Assembly (NCBI RefSeq): GCF_017743865.1
Contig: NZ_JAGHRJ010000004.1
Coordinates: forward strand, 434,001 to 498,000
Reading direction: 5' to 3'
Length of the DNA stretch: 64,000 nt
Origin: Labrenzia sp. R4_2
GTDB taxonomy: Bacteria; Pseudomonadota; Alphaproteobacteria; Rhizobiales; Stappiaceae
How positions within the stretch are numbered: position 1 is the stretch's first letter; the number at the start of each line of letters is the position of its first letter. Position numbers and translations under genes: made by a program. Below the pieces are notes generated by a model, which saw only the letters and a program-made list of their open reading frames with translations, was not told where the DNA came from and did not search any database. Of this stretch, positions 34,595 to 43,272 are shown in pieces.

Positions 34595-36310
34595 ATGGCG
34601 CAAGCCCGGAATTCAAAACTGCTCAATGGCGAGAGGATCTCTCTCGCCATTTTGGTTCTCTGCGCGACGCTCCTGTGCGGGTTGCCGCTCCTCCTCTTGT
34701 TCAAGATCGGATTGACCCAGGACGGCGCGCTTGCTTTGGCGCCGCTGGCAGAAGCCCTATCCAGCCGGTCTGTCCAAAGGGCGCTCTGGCACTCCATGGA
34801 GAGCAGCCTCTTGTCGGCGCTCGCGGCAACAGTCTTGGGAACAGTTCTGGCCCTGATTGTCGGACTGACAGATGTTCGCGCCAAGGGACTGCTCGTCTTT
34901 TTGATCCTCCTGCCGATGATGATCCCGCCGCATGTCACGGCAATTGCCTGGATCCAGGCACTGGGGCCGGCAAGTCCGGTGCTTCGATGGATTGGGCTGG
35001 CACCCGAAATCGGGTCGACGCATCCGCTTTATTCACGCGAGGGTCTTGTTCTTCTTCTGACACTCCAGCACAGCCCCTTGGTGTTCCTGCTGGTTCGAGC
35101 AGCGCTCCGGTCCTTTCCGAGGGAATTGTCTGATGCTGCGCGCGTGTCCGGCGCAGGGGCATTCCGTCTTTTGACAAGAATTACGCTGCCACTCCTCGCG
35201 CCAGCTTTGCTCGCCGGCTTCGCTCTTGCGTTTATCGCAGCACTTGGAAACTTCGGCATCAACGCTCTCATCGGCATTCCGGCACGCTACACGACATTGC
35301 CGGTTCTGATTTGGCGAAGACTGGCGAGTTTCGGGCCAGACGTCCTCCCGAATGTCGCGATCATTTCGGTCATCCTCGCGCTGGTCGCTCTTGCAGCCCT
35401 CCTTATACAAGGGGTGTTGCAACGACATATGCGCGCCAGCCTCATTGGCCTGCCCCAGGACCCGCTTGCAATCTCGCTTGGCTCAAAACGCAAATGGGTA
35501 GAAGCAGGTCTTTGGAGTTTTGTTGGCCTGGTTCTGTTGCTTCCCGCTGCATCGCTTCTGGCGACTTCCTTGGTGAAGACATACGGGCTCCCGCTTTCAG
35601 CAAGCACTGTGAATCTGGACAACTTCGCAGAAGTTCTCTGGCGCCAGTCTGTAACACTGAGAGCCTTTGCGAATTCGACGTTGATTGCCGCAATTGCAGC
35701 GGGCGTCATCGCGGTCATCAGCATCTTCTTGGGCTACTTCCTCAGTCACCGGCATAACGCTTATCGCCGTACGGGGACCGCAACGGCCGCACAGGCGGAG
35801 ATCGCTTTTGCCGTGCCAGGTCTGGTCATATCCATCGCCTTTATTCTGGCGTTCATCCATCCCCTGCCGTTCTTGAATATCTCGCTCTACAACACGCTTT
35901 GGATCATTTTGATTGCTTATATCTCCGCTTTTCTCGCGGTCGGATTAAAACCCGTTGCAGCTGCCTTTGTGCAGATGGACAGATCACTGGAAGACGCTGC
36001 CCGTGTATCCGGCGCGGGATTTTTCCGGCGCATCCGGCGTGTATTTGCGCCGCTTGTTGCGCCGTCTGCAGCTTCCGGCGCGATTCTGGTGTTCCTCACT
36101 GCCTACAATGAGGTCACTGTCTCGGCACTACTTTGGTCCACGGGAAACGAGACGATCGGAACCACCATTTTCAATTACGAAGATGGTGGTTACACCACAC
36201 TCGCAGCAGCCATGTCTGTGGTGGTTGTTCTGGCAACAATTTTGGTCATGCTCGGCATGAACGGTCTGGCGAAACGCGTGCCCTCTGGAACGATCCCCTG
36301 GAAGGACTAG
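34595..36310 (+). CDS. ABC transporter permease, fused double-permease (FbpB/ThiP type)
   Basis: This 571-residue protein has two permease modules in tandem, each with about six membrane helices and an EAA-like loop (SDAARVSGAGAFRLLTRITLPLLAPALLAG in the first half; LEDAARVSGAGFFRRIRRVFAPLVAPSAASG in the second). Such fused permeases serve iron, thiamine or phosphonate importers. It directly follows the binding protein gene. Start ATG 34595; a TTG one codon earlier is possible. Confidence 0.9.
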   Translation: MAQARNSKLLNGERISLAILVLCATLLCGLPLLLLFKIGLTQDGALALAPLAEALSSRSVQRALWHSMESSLLSALAATVLGTVLALIVGLTDVRAKGLLVFLILLPMMIPPHVTAIAWIQALGPASPVLRWIGLAPEIGSTHPLYSREGLVLLLTLQHSPLVFLLVRAALRSFPRELSDAARVSGAGAFRLLTRITLPLLAPALLAGFALAFIAALGNFGINALIGIPARYTTLPVLIWRRLASFGPDVLPNVAIISVILALVALAALLIQGVLQRHMRASLIGLPQDPLAISLGSKRKWVEAGLWSFVGLVLLLPAASLLATSLVKTYGLPLSASTVNLDNFAEVLWRQSVTLRAFANSTLIAAIAAGVIAVISIFLGYFLSHRHNAYRRTGTATAAQAEIAFAVPGLVISIAFILAFIHPLPFLNISLYNTLWIILIAYISAFLAVGLKPVAAAFVQMDRSLEDAARVSGAGFFRRIRRVFAPLVAPSAASGAILVFLTAYNEVTVSALLWSTGNETIGTTIFNYEDGGYTTLAAAMSVVVVLATILVMLGMNGLAKRVPSGTIPWKD

Positions 36311-36334
36311 TATCGGTCTTAGAGAGTGTGAGAT

Positions 36335-36850
36335 TTGAAGATCAGACAAACACGCAAAAGCGATATCTCAGTTCTTCAGGCCGTGGAGATTTCCGCCAGC
36401 AGAGCCTTTCTAGAAATCGAAGGATTGGAAACCTTCGCGGATGGCAGTTGCGCGACCGAAGAACAGCATCTGTCTGCAATCGAACCCGGCACAAGCTGGA
36501 CCGCGGAAACAAATAACGGACAACAGGTTGGCTTTCTGGCAGCGATCCCGGAAAATGACGCTCTCCATGTCTACGAGATTTCCGTCCATTCCGATTACCA
36601 GAAAAAAGGGATCGGCAAAGCGCTAACGGAACACGCTGAAGCCCATGCGAGAGCGCTCGGACTATCGGAAATGACATTAACGACGTTCAGGAACGTACCC
36701 TGGAATGCACCGTTTTATGAAAGACTGGGGTTCCAGATCCTGAAGTTGAAAGAATGTGATGCGCGGCTTGGAAGTATCCTCGCAGAAGAACTCGGCCGCG
36801 GCTTGCCCTTGCCCGAACAACGCTGCGCCATGCGCAAAACGCTGACTTGA
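36335..36850 (+). CDS. GNAT family N-acetyltransferase
   Basis: This 171-residue protein has the acetyl-CoA-binding motif VYEISVHSDYQKKGIGKALTEHAEAHARALG (Q-x-x-G-x-G, about residues 70-100) and the motif B region PWNAPFYERLGF. The start appears to be TTG at 36335-36337, placing MKIRQTRKSDI at the usual N-terminus. It lies 24 bp after the permease gene and probably shares its transcript. It converges on the ATPase gene with a 9-bp gap. The acceptor is unknown; an amine or amino acid related to the transported solute is possible. Confidence 0.85.
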   Translation: MKIRQTRKSDISVLQAVEISASRAFLEIEGLETFADGSCATEEQHLSAIEPGTSWTAETNNGQQVGFLAAIPENDALHVYEISVHSDYQKKGIGKALTEHAEAHARALGLSEMTLTTFRNVPWNAPFYERLGFQILKLKECDARLGSILAEELGRGLPLPEQRCAMRKTLT

Positions 36851-36859
36851 GCAGGCCAT

Positions 36860-37906
36860 TTACTCCGGCAATATCCATCCGCGGAGAATGTCCAGAAACA
36901 GAGTTTCGCCGGTCACAGCCGGGCGATTGAGGGTCATCAACAACGGCATTGAGAGCCCTTCGAGGGCCACAAAAACTTCCCAGAAACCGCCACGGTAAAT
37001 CGTCCGCTCAACGGTTGCTTTAAGACCGTGCCCACCAACAGATGGAACAAGGTGTTCGGGCCGCAGTATCAACGTTGCCGACCCGGTTCTGGTACCAACA
37101 GGGCAGTCCACGTCGACCCGGTGCCCGGCAAGTGTAATATTCGCGTGGCCGGCTTCGACATGGTTGACCTCAACGCCAACCAGACTGCTGCGCCCGATAA
37201 AACTGGCAACCTTTCGTGATGTCGGCCGACGATAAAGCACATCGGGCTCAGCAACCTGCAAGATCTCGCCGTCCCACATAACCGCGACCTGGTCGGCGAG
37301 TGCCATCGCTTCGCGCTGATCATGGGTGATGAACAGGGTCGTCGCGCCACTGGCCTTGTGAAACGCCGCAAGCTCTTCCTCCATGGCACCACGCAAATGC
37401 GGATCAAGGTTTGCAAGCGGCTCGTCCATCAACACTGTTTTTGCGCCTTGCGCCAAACAGCGGGCGAGCGCAACCCGCTGACGCTGCCCACCGGAAAGAT
37501 CGGCCGGTTTCCGATCGCGAAACGCCGTCAATTCCACCGTGGCAAGGTGTTCATTGGTGCGTGTTTTGATGTCGGACTTTTTCAAGCCAGACGTTTCCAT
37601 CGGAAAGGCGACATTTTCAGCAACGCTCATGTGCGGCCAGAGAGCGTAGGACTGGAACACGACGCCAGTTTGCCTCCGTTCAGGCTCCATATGGTACCCG
37701 TCTCGAGCGACTGTTGCGCCGCCCAGCGCGATTTCTCCACTGTCTATGGGCTCCAGTCCGGCGATCGTACGCAACAGTGTGGACTTGCCGCAACCGGAAG
37801 GACCAAGCACCACAAAAAATGTGCCCTCCGGGATCGAAAGAGATACGTCCTTCAGAGCTTTGTGTGACCCGAACGACTTGGTAACGGACGCAATTTCAAT
37901 AGACAT
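36860..37906 (-). CDS. ABC transporter ATP-binding protein, FbpC/PotA type
   Basis: This 348-residue importer ATPase has canonical motifs: Walker A GPSGCGKST, Q-loop VVFQSYALWPHMS, signature LSGGQRQRVALARCL, Walker B VLMDEPLANLD and H-loop ITHDQREAM. A TOBE-like C-terminal region (LILRPEHLVPS) follows. It most likely energises the binding protein and permease encoded convergently at 33608-36310, which lack an ATPase in their own operon. GGGG lies about 5 nt before ATG 37906. The kinase-like gene upstream reads in the same direction with a 59-bp gap. Confidence 0.9.
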   Translation of the reverse strand: MSIEIASVTKSFGSHKALKDVSLSIPEGTFFVVLGPSGCGKSTLLRTIAGLEPIDSGEIALGGATVARDGYHMEPERRQTGVVFQSYALWPHMSVAENVAFPMETSGLKKSDIKTRTNEHLATVELTAFRDRKPADLSGGQRQRVALARCLAQGAKTVLMDEPLANLDPHLRGAMEEELAAFHKASGATTLFITHDQREAMALADQVAVMWDGEILQVAEPDVLYRRPTSRKVASFIGRSSLVGVEVNHVEAGHANITLAGHRVDVDCPVGTRTGSATLILRPEHLVPSVGGHGLKATVERTIYRGGFWEVFVALEGLSMPLLMTLNRPAVTGETLFLDILRGWILPE

Positions 37907-37965
37907 ATGACCCCGTTACCGGCTTCCTATGACAGCCGGATTACACCCGTTCATGGTCGCTCCGT

Positions 37966-38886
37966 TCACTTTCCGCGCAGTCTGAGGAGAAGGTCGACCT
38001 CTTCTTCCAGGGCACGTGCATAGGCACGTGAGGCCGGTGCGTTTTCGTGGGTCAGGGTTTCCTGCCGAAACAGACAATATGCGGCCAATCGCCAATGGTA
38101 GGCGGATCGTTCAGCCAAAAAACGATCAACAATCGCGCGGTCCGGATAATGCTCCAAAAACAGGTCCTCGGCATAAAGGACGAGTGGTTTCAGGCCATAA
38201 AGCGTGAGGAGACCGGGGGAGAGAAAACAAGCGATGTCTTCAACGGGATCTCCGAGACCAGCATATTGCCAATCGATCAAAGTGGGTCCTGCCGCTGTCA
38301 TTTGCACTGTGCCGAGGCAAAGGGACCTGTGAATCAGGATGTGTTGGGGTGCCGCAGATACCACAATCGAACTGTCGTGGGGCCGGAGACGTTTCAAATT
38401 GGCGGCCCGGCGGCTATCCGGAATCTTTTCCAGAATAGCATCAGCATGAGCGAGCACCTGGTGATACCCGGACGGCACCATTCTGACTTCCTCTGGCGCA
38501 AGCTCCAGAGCTGCAAAGCGCCCAAGCATCAGAGCCGCATCACGCACATCAATTTCAGCTTCCGAGCCGCGTTCATATCCGTAAATCACCAAAGGCGACC
38601 CAGCAGGACTGTCTAGAAAACACTCCAAACGCGGCGCCAATCGATGACGCTCTAACAAGGTCAGGGCAGTCGCTTCTTCCTGAGGTAGCGTCGGATAGAG
38701 CGGATTGTTCTCAAGGCCAGGAAAATACTCCTTGATGACATAATCACGTTCGCGCGTCTGGAGGCGCCAAAACCGATGTGTGTAGGAACTCGGAAGAGGC
38801 CGTAGCCGCGCCCCGCCAAGATCCCCGAACGGATAGCGGCCTTGCAAAAAGTCCAGCAATTCAGCGTCGGTCATCCTGTCAGTCAC
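37966..38886 (-). CDS. Aminoglycoside/choline kinase-like (APH fold) protein, degenerate catalytic loop
   Basis: This 306-residue protein has an APH/choline kinase fold: DYVIKEYF with a likely ATP Lys52, the C-lobe LIDWQYAGLGDPVEDIACFL with Asp205 as the metal ligand. The catalytic loop, usually H-x-D-x-x-x-x-N, reads HRSLCLGT (186-193): the catalytic Asp is Ser188 and the Asn is Thr193. It may therefore be a pseudokinase or a binding protein. The GTG start at 38886 has GAAGG 7 nt upstream. It lies upstream of and co-directional with the ATPase gene, and divergent from the mttB-like operon. Confidence 0.8.
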   Translation of the reverse strand: MTDRMTDAELLDFLQGRYPFGDLGGARLRPLPSSYTHRFWRLQTRERDYVIKEYFPGLENNPLYPTLPQEEATALTLLERHRLAPRLECFLDSPAGSPLVIYGYERGSEAEIDVRDAALMLGRFAALELAPEEVRMVPSGYHQVLAHADAILEKIPDSRRAANLKRLRPHDSSIVVSAAPQHILIHRSLCLGTVQMTAAGPTLIDWQYAGLGDPVEDIACFLSPGLLTLYGLKPLVLYAEDLFLEHYPDRAIVDRFLAERSAYHWRLAAYCLFRQETLTHENAPASRAYARALEEEVDLLLRLRGK

Positions 38887-38905
38887 GCAACACCTTCAAA
38901 ATTCA

Positions 38906-38921
38906 CTTCATTTTTTTGAAG
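38906..38921. promoter_or_regulatory. Short inverted repeat in the kinase-like/mttB-like divergent region
   Basis: CTTCA and TGAAG flank a T6 spacer, 20 bp upstream of the kinase-like gene. A near-identical core (TTCA-A-T7-GAA) occurs at 46005-46021 upstream of the LysR gene that closes this cluster, so both may bind the same regulator. Confidence 0.35.
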
Positions 38922-39140
38922 CCTTTGCAACGCAGACGTCAAGCTTCGTCAATAGCCGGGCTGACCCTATTGACCGCCGGATCTGGAAATGTCGCGAAAG
39001 TGGCAACCGCCGTCGTTCTGAGACGCCGTAGAAAAATGACCCTCTCGATTAAGGTTGAACGACAGGTTTGGGCAGACATCTGCTCACGGCCCCAAAGTCT
39101 TTCACGCTCTTCGTATACGGCCACGGAAAGGTGTCTCGCC

Positions 39141-40721
39141 ATGTCCAGTCAGCTCGATCTTGTTGAGACCACGGAAGCGGCGCCAGTAAGGCGTGGCCGC
39201 CGCCGGCGAGGCGGTGGAGACAAAGCGGGCCCGGAGCTCTTCCCTCAAAAGCCATTCAAACAACCCCGCCACATCTACAAGCCTGTGGAGGCTGTCTCCG
39301 CTGATGAGCTGGAGTCCATTCATGAAGCTTCAATGCGGGTGCTCGAAGACATCGGCATCGACTTCCTTCATGAGGAAGCAAAGGAAATTTTGAAGGCTGC
39401 TGGAGCGGATGTAACACCGGGATCAGACCGGGTTCGCATGGACCGGGCCATGGTTGAAGAGCTCGTCGAAAAAACACCGGATCAGTTTACGGTTCATGCC
39501 AGAAACCCTGCGAACAACTTGATCCTTGGCGGCGACCATATTGCCTTCTCCTGTGTCGCAAGTGCACCGAATGCTGTCGACCGCGAGGGTGGGCGCAGGC
39601 CCGGAAACCAGACGGACTATCGCAATTTCCTGAAGCTTGCGCAGTTCTTCAACATCATTCACTGCGTCATGGGGTATCCGGTCGAACCGGTCGACATTCA
39701 CGCCTCTGTCCGGCATCTGGATTGTGTGTCCGACATGATCCGCCTGATGGACAAAGTGTTTCACATCTATTCGCTCGGCAAGGAGCGGAACCGCGATGGT
39801 CTGGAGATGACCCGCATCGCGATGGGGTTATCGGAAGAAGAGTTCCGCAAGACCCCGAGCGTTATCACAATCATCAATTCTTCCTCCCCGCTTCGGCTCG
39901 ATACGCCGATGCTCCAGGGCCTCATCGAAATGGCACGGGCCGGACAAGTGAGCGTTCTGACGCCGTTCACGTTGGCCGGCGCAATGGCTCCTGTGACGGT
40001 CGCGGGAGCATTGACACTCCAAAATGCCGAAGCACTCGCCGGCATCGCCTTCACCCAAATGGTCAATCCCGGCGCGCCGATGGTCTATGGCGGCTTCACG
40101 TCAAATGTGGACATGAAATCCGGCGCACCGGCCTTCGGAACGCCGGAATACATCAAGGCCGCCCTCGTCAGCGGACAGCTTGCCCGGCGCTACGGTCTTC
40201 CCTTCCGAACCTCCGGCGTGTGCGCAGCCAATACGGTCGACTATCAAGCTGCACTTGAAACGACATTGTCAGAATGGGGTGCGATCAATGGCGGCGGCAA
40301 CCTGATCAAGCATGCCGCTGGATGGCTTGAAGGGGGCCTATCGGCCGGGTTTGAGAAATTCATCACGGATATCGACCTCCTCCAGATGCTGGCCGAATAT
40401 CTGACGCCCCTCGATGTGTCAGAAGAGGCGCTTGCAATCGAGGCTATCCGCGACGTGGGCCCGGCAGGACACTTCTTCGGAACCGAGCACACTCAGGCAC
40501 GCTACAAGGATGCATTCTACGCTCCGATCGTGTCCGATTGGCGCAATTATGAGACATGGCAGGAAGCGGGAAGCCCGGTCGCGTACGACAAGGCGAACAC
40601 GCTCTACAAGAAGGCACTTGAGGCCTACGAAGCCCCGGCACTTGATCCTGCAATTGATGAACAACTCTCTGCCTTTGTCGCAAAACGCAAGGAAGAAGGC
40701 GGCGCGCCAACCGACTTCTAA
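39141..40721 (+). CDS. Trimethylamine methyltransferase family (MttB-like, non-pyrrolysine)
   Basis: This 526-residue TIM-barrel methyltransferase belongs to the MttB superfamily (HIYKPVEAVSADELESIHEASMRVLEDIGIDFLHEEA near the start; GAPMVYGGFTSNVDMKSGAPAFGTPEYIKAALVSGQLARRYGLPFRTSG in the second half). No in-frame TAG interrupts it, so it lacks pyrrolysine, like MtgB-type enzymes that demethylate glycine betaine or other quaternary amines. GGAAAGG lies 8 nt before ATG 39141, and the Arg-rich N-terminus (RRGRRRRGGG) precedes the conserved region. No corrinoid-protein or RamA gene is adjacent; an FAD-GcvT fusion gene follows after 62 bp. The methyl acceptor is therefore unclear. Confidence 0.87.
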   Translation: MSSQLDLVETTEAAPVRRGRRRRGGGDKAGPELFPQKPFKQPRHIYKPVEAVSADELESIHEASMRVLEDIGIDFLHEEAKEILKAAGADVTPGSDRVRMDRAMVEELVEKTPDQFTVHARNPANNLILGGDHIAFSCVASAPNAVDREGGRRPGNQTDYRNFLKLAQFFNIIHCVMGYPVEPVDIHASVRHLDCVSDMIRLMDKVFHIYSLGKERNRDGLEMTRIAMGLSEEEFRKTPSVITIINSSSPLRLDTPMLQGLIEMARAGQVSVLTPFTLAGAMAPVTVAGALTLQNAEALAGIAFTQMVNPGAPMVYGGFTSNVDMKSGAPAFGTPEYIKAALVSGQLARRYGLPFRTSGVCAANTVDYQAALETTLSEWGAINGGGNLIKHAAGWLEGGLSAGFEKFITDIDLLQMLAEYLTPLDVSEEALAIEAIRDVGPAGHFFGTEHTQARYKDAFYAPIVSDWRNYETWQEAGSPVAYDKANTLYKKALEAYEAPALDPAIDEQLSAFVAKRKEEGGAPTDF

Positions 40722-40783
40722 CGAGCCAATTTTGACATGCCGCGCTTTAAGCGGATGAAACTGACTTTTCGGAGCAATAGAGA

Positions 40784-43219
40784 ATGAAGTCCCATACTCA
40801 GGTCGTCGTGATTGGTGGCGGTGTCGTTGGCTGCAGTGTGCTCTATCACTTGACCAAGCTCGGCTGGAAGGACGTGGTCCTGGTCGAGCGGAGCGAACTC
40901 ACATCCGGCTCCTCCTGGCACGCGGCGGGCGGCTTTCACACCCTCAACGGTGACCCGAACGTCTCCCAGCTTCAAAGCTACACGGTCGATCTCTATAAGG
41001 AACTGGAAGAGATCTCGGGCCAGTCCTGCAGTTTGCATCTGACCGGTGGCGTGATGCTGGCAGACACTCCCGAGCGGATGGATTTTTTGCGCCTCGCCCA
41101 GGCCAAGGGCCGGTATCTCGGCATGGATCTGGAACTGATCTCGGTCTCTGAGGCCAAGAAGATGTTTCCGATCCTGGATGAGAAATACTTCATCGGCGCC
41201 TTGTGGGATCCGATCGAAGGGCATCTCGATCCTTCGGGCACCACCCACGCCTATGCAAAAGCGGCGCGGATCAATGGCGCAGAGATCTATCGGCACACCA
41301 AGGTTGAGGAGATGGTACAGACCCCGGAAGGCACCTGGGATGTCATCACAGACAAAGGCACCATCCGGGCTGAACATGTCGTCAACGCGGGCGGTCTCTG
41401 GGCCCGTGAATGCGGCCGCATGGTCGGGATCGAATTGCCGGTGCTCGCCATGGAGCACATGTACCTCCTCACCGATGAAATGCCCGAAGTCGTTGCGCAC
41501 AACGAGGCGACCGGCAAGGAGCTGATTGGCGTCCTTGATTTTGGCGGTGAAATCTACACCCGTCAGGAAGGCAAGGGCATGCTGCTCGGCACTTATGAGC
41601 AGAATTGCCGCCCCTGGAGCCCGAAAGAAACGCCATGGGATTTCGGGCACGAACTCTTGGCACCGGACCTTGACCGGATCTCTCCGGAACTCGAAGTCGG
41701 CTTTGAGCATTTCCCGGCCCTGCAAAACGCCGGTATCAAGCAGATCATCAATGGACCCTTCACTTTCGCCCCGGACGGCAATCCATTGGTTGGCCCGGTG
41801 CGGGGCCTCAAGAACTACTGGGTTGCTTGCGGCGTCATGGCCGGCTTCAGTCAGGGTGGCGGCGTCGGGCTGACACTTGCCAACTGGATAATCGACGGCG
41901 ATCCGGGCTACGACATCTGGGGCATGGATGTGGCCCGGTACGGCGACTGGGCGACGCTTGCCTATACGAACAAGAAAGTTCAGGAGAACTACAGCCGCCG
42001 GTTCCGCATTCGCTTCCCGAATGAGGAATTGCCTGCCGGGCGGCCGCACCAAACAACACCGCTCTACGACAAGATGTTGGCGCAAGGGGCTATCATGGGC
42101 GACAGCTGGGGGCTTGAAACTCCCCTCTGGTTTGCGCCCGATGGCGAGACAGCTGAAGATGTCGTCTCGTTCCGGCGATCCAACGACTTTGACGCGATTG
42201 GAGCGGAATGCCGGGCGGTACGAACCGGGGTTGGTATTACAGAAATCGCCAACTTCGCGAAGTACAAGATCACCGGCGCAGGAGCCGAGGACTACCTGTC
42301 CTATCTGATGACCAACACCATGCCGAAGGTGGGGCGGATTGTGCTGACGCCGATGCTGAACGAAGCCGGCAAGCTGATCGGCGACTTCACCATCGCCCGC
42401 GCCAGTGACGAGACGTTCTACATGTTCGGGTCAAGTCAAGCCGAAGTCTATCACATGCGGTGGTTTGAGAAGCATTTGCCGGATGATGGCAGCATTGCAA
42501 TTGAGGCCATCAACCTTGGCTGGATGGGTCTTTCCATTGCAGGTCCGAAGGCCCGCGATGTCCTTACGAAAGTCGCCGGGGACGATGTCTCCAATGACGC
42601 TTTCCGGTTCATGGACTTCCGTGAAATGGACGTCGCGAATGCGCCCTGCAAGGTCAATCGGATCAGCTACACCGGTGACCTTGGCTACGAGATCTGGATG
42701 ACACCGGAATACGAGCGTCAGGTCTACATGGCTCTAATGGAGGCCGGGGCGGAATTCGGCATCCAAAACTTTGGCATGCGCGCGCTGCTCGCCATGCGCC
42801 TAGAAAAGAACTTCGGGACTTGGTTCCGGGAGTTCCGCCCGATTTATGGTCCGTTCGAAGCCGATCTTGGGCGGTTCGTAAAACTCGGCAAAAACAACTT
42901 TATCGGCCAGGAAGCCGCGCGCAGGGAATACGAGGATGGGCCGAAACGATCCCGGGTTTCCTTCGTCGTCGATGCACTCGATGCCGATGTGATGGGCGAT
43001 GAACCGATTTGGCACGAGAACGATGTGATCGGCTGGATCACGTCGGGCGGCTACGCACACCATGTCGAGAGGTCTTTGGCTCAGGGCTATGTCCCCAGTG
43101 AGTTTGCGGGAAACACGGATGACGGAGCCTTCGAGATCGAAATTCTCGGAGAGCGCCGCAAGGCCACCCTCATCACGGATCCATTGTTCGATCCCAAAGC
43201 GGAACGTATGCGGATGTAG
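40784..43219 (+). CDS. FAD-dependent oxidoreductase-GcvT fusion, dimethylglycine/sarcosine dehydrogenase-like
   Basis: This 811-residue enzyme has an N-terminal DAO-type FAD domain (VVVIGGGVVGCSVLYHL, residues 7-23; SGSSWHAAGG, 41-50, where His46 matches the flavin-linked His of DMGDH). FAO_M/GcvT domains start near residue 430 (TPLYDKMLAQGAIMGDSWGLETPLWF) and run to the C-terminus. The family oxidatively demethylates N-methylated glycines and passes the one-carbon unit to tetrahydrofolate. It stands between the MttB-like and DddP-like genes in one direction, so a product of the methyltransferase is a likely substrate. It is much longer than DmdA, which lacks the FAD domain. Confidence 0.9.
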   Translation: MKSHTQVVVIGGGVVGCSVLYHLTKLGWKDVVLVERSELTSGSSWHAAGGFHTLNGDPNVSQLQSYTVDLYKELEEISGQSCSLHLTGGVMLADTPERMDFLRLAQAKGRYLGMDLELISVSEAKKMFPILDEKYFIGALWDPIEGHLDPSGTTHAYAKAARINGAEIYRHTKVEEMVQTPEGTWDVITDKGTIRAEHVVNAGGLWARECGRMVGIELPVLAMEHMYLLTDEMPEVVAHNEATGKELIGVLDFGGEIYTRQEGKGMLLGTYEQNCRPWSPKETPWDFGHELLAPDLDRISPELEVGFEHFPALQNAGIKQIINGPFTFAPDGNPLVGPVRGLKNYWVACGVMAGFSQGGGVGLTLANWIIDGDPGYDIWGMDVARYGDWATLAYTNKKVQENYSRRFRIRFPNEELPAGRPHQTTPLYDKMLAQGAIMGDSWGLETPLWFAPDGETAEDVVSFRRSNDFDAIGAECRAVRTGVGITEIANFAKYKITGAGAEDYLSYLMTNTMPKVGRIVLTPMLNEAGKLIGDFTIARASDETFYMFGSSQAEVYHMRWFEKHLPDDGSIAIEAINLGWMGLSIAGPKARDVLTKVAGDDVSNDAFRFMDFREMDVANAPCKVNRISYTGDLGYEIWMTPEYERQVYMALMEAGAEFGIQNFGMRALLAMRLEKNFGTWFREFRPIYGPFEADLGRFVKLGKNNFIGQEAARREYEDGPKRSRVSFVVDALDADVMGDEPIWHENDVIGWITSGGYAHHVERSLAQGYVPSEFAGNTDDGAFEIEILGERRKATLITDPLFDPKAERMRM

Positions 43220-43272
43220 GCGGGACACGGCATTTACGGGATTGACCAATTGGCGGAGGAGAGCAGGCGGTC

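Noticed and set aside
33506-34603. 365-codon open frame on the minus strand
   Set aside because: It is antisense to the binding protein gene with a clear signal peptide and family motifs.
38778-39140. N-terminal extension of the MttB-like frame
   Set aside because: It crosses the divergent promoter region and the kinase-like gene; ATG 39141 has a good RBS and the conserved start.
39141-40721. Pyrrolysine-containing MttB
   Set aside because: No in-frame TAG is present, so this is a non-pyrrolysine superfamily member.
40718-42085. 455-codon open frame on the minus strand
   Set aside because: It is antisense to the FAD-GcvT gene, whose motifs are clear; no start signal or domain supports it.
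40784-43219. DMSP demethylase DmdA
   Set aside because: It has an N-terminal FAD domain and more than twice the length of DmdA; only the GcvT part is shared with it.
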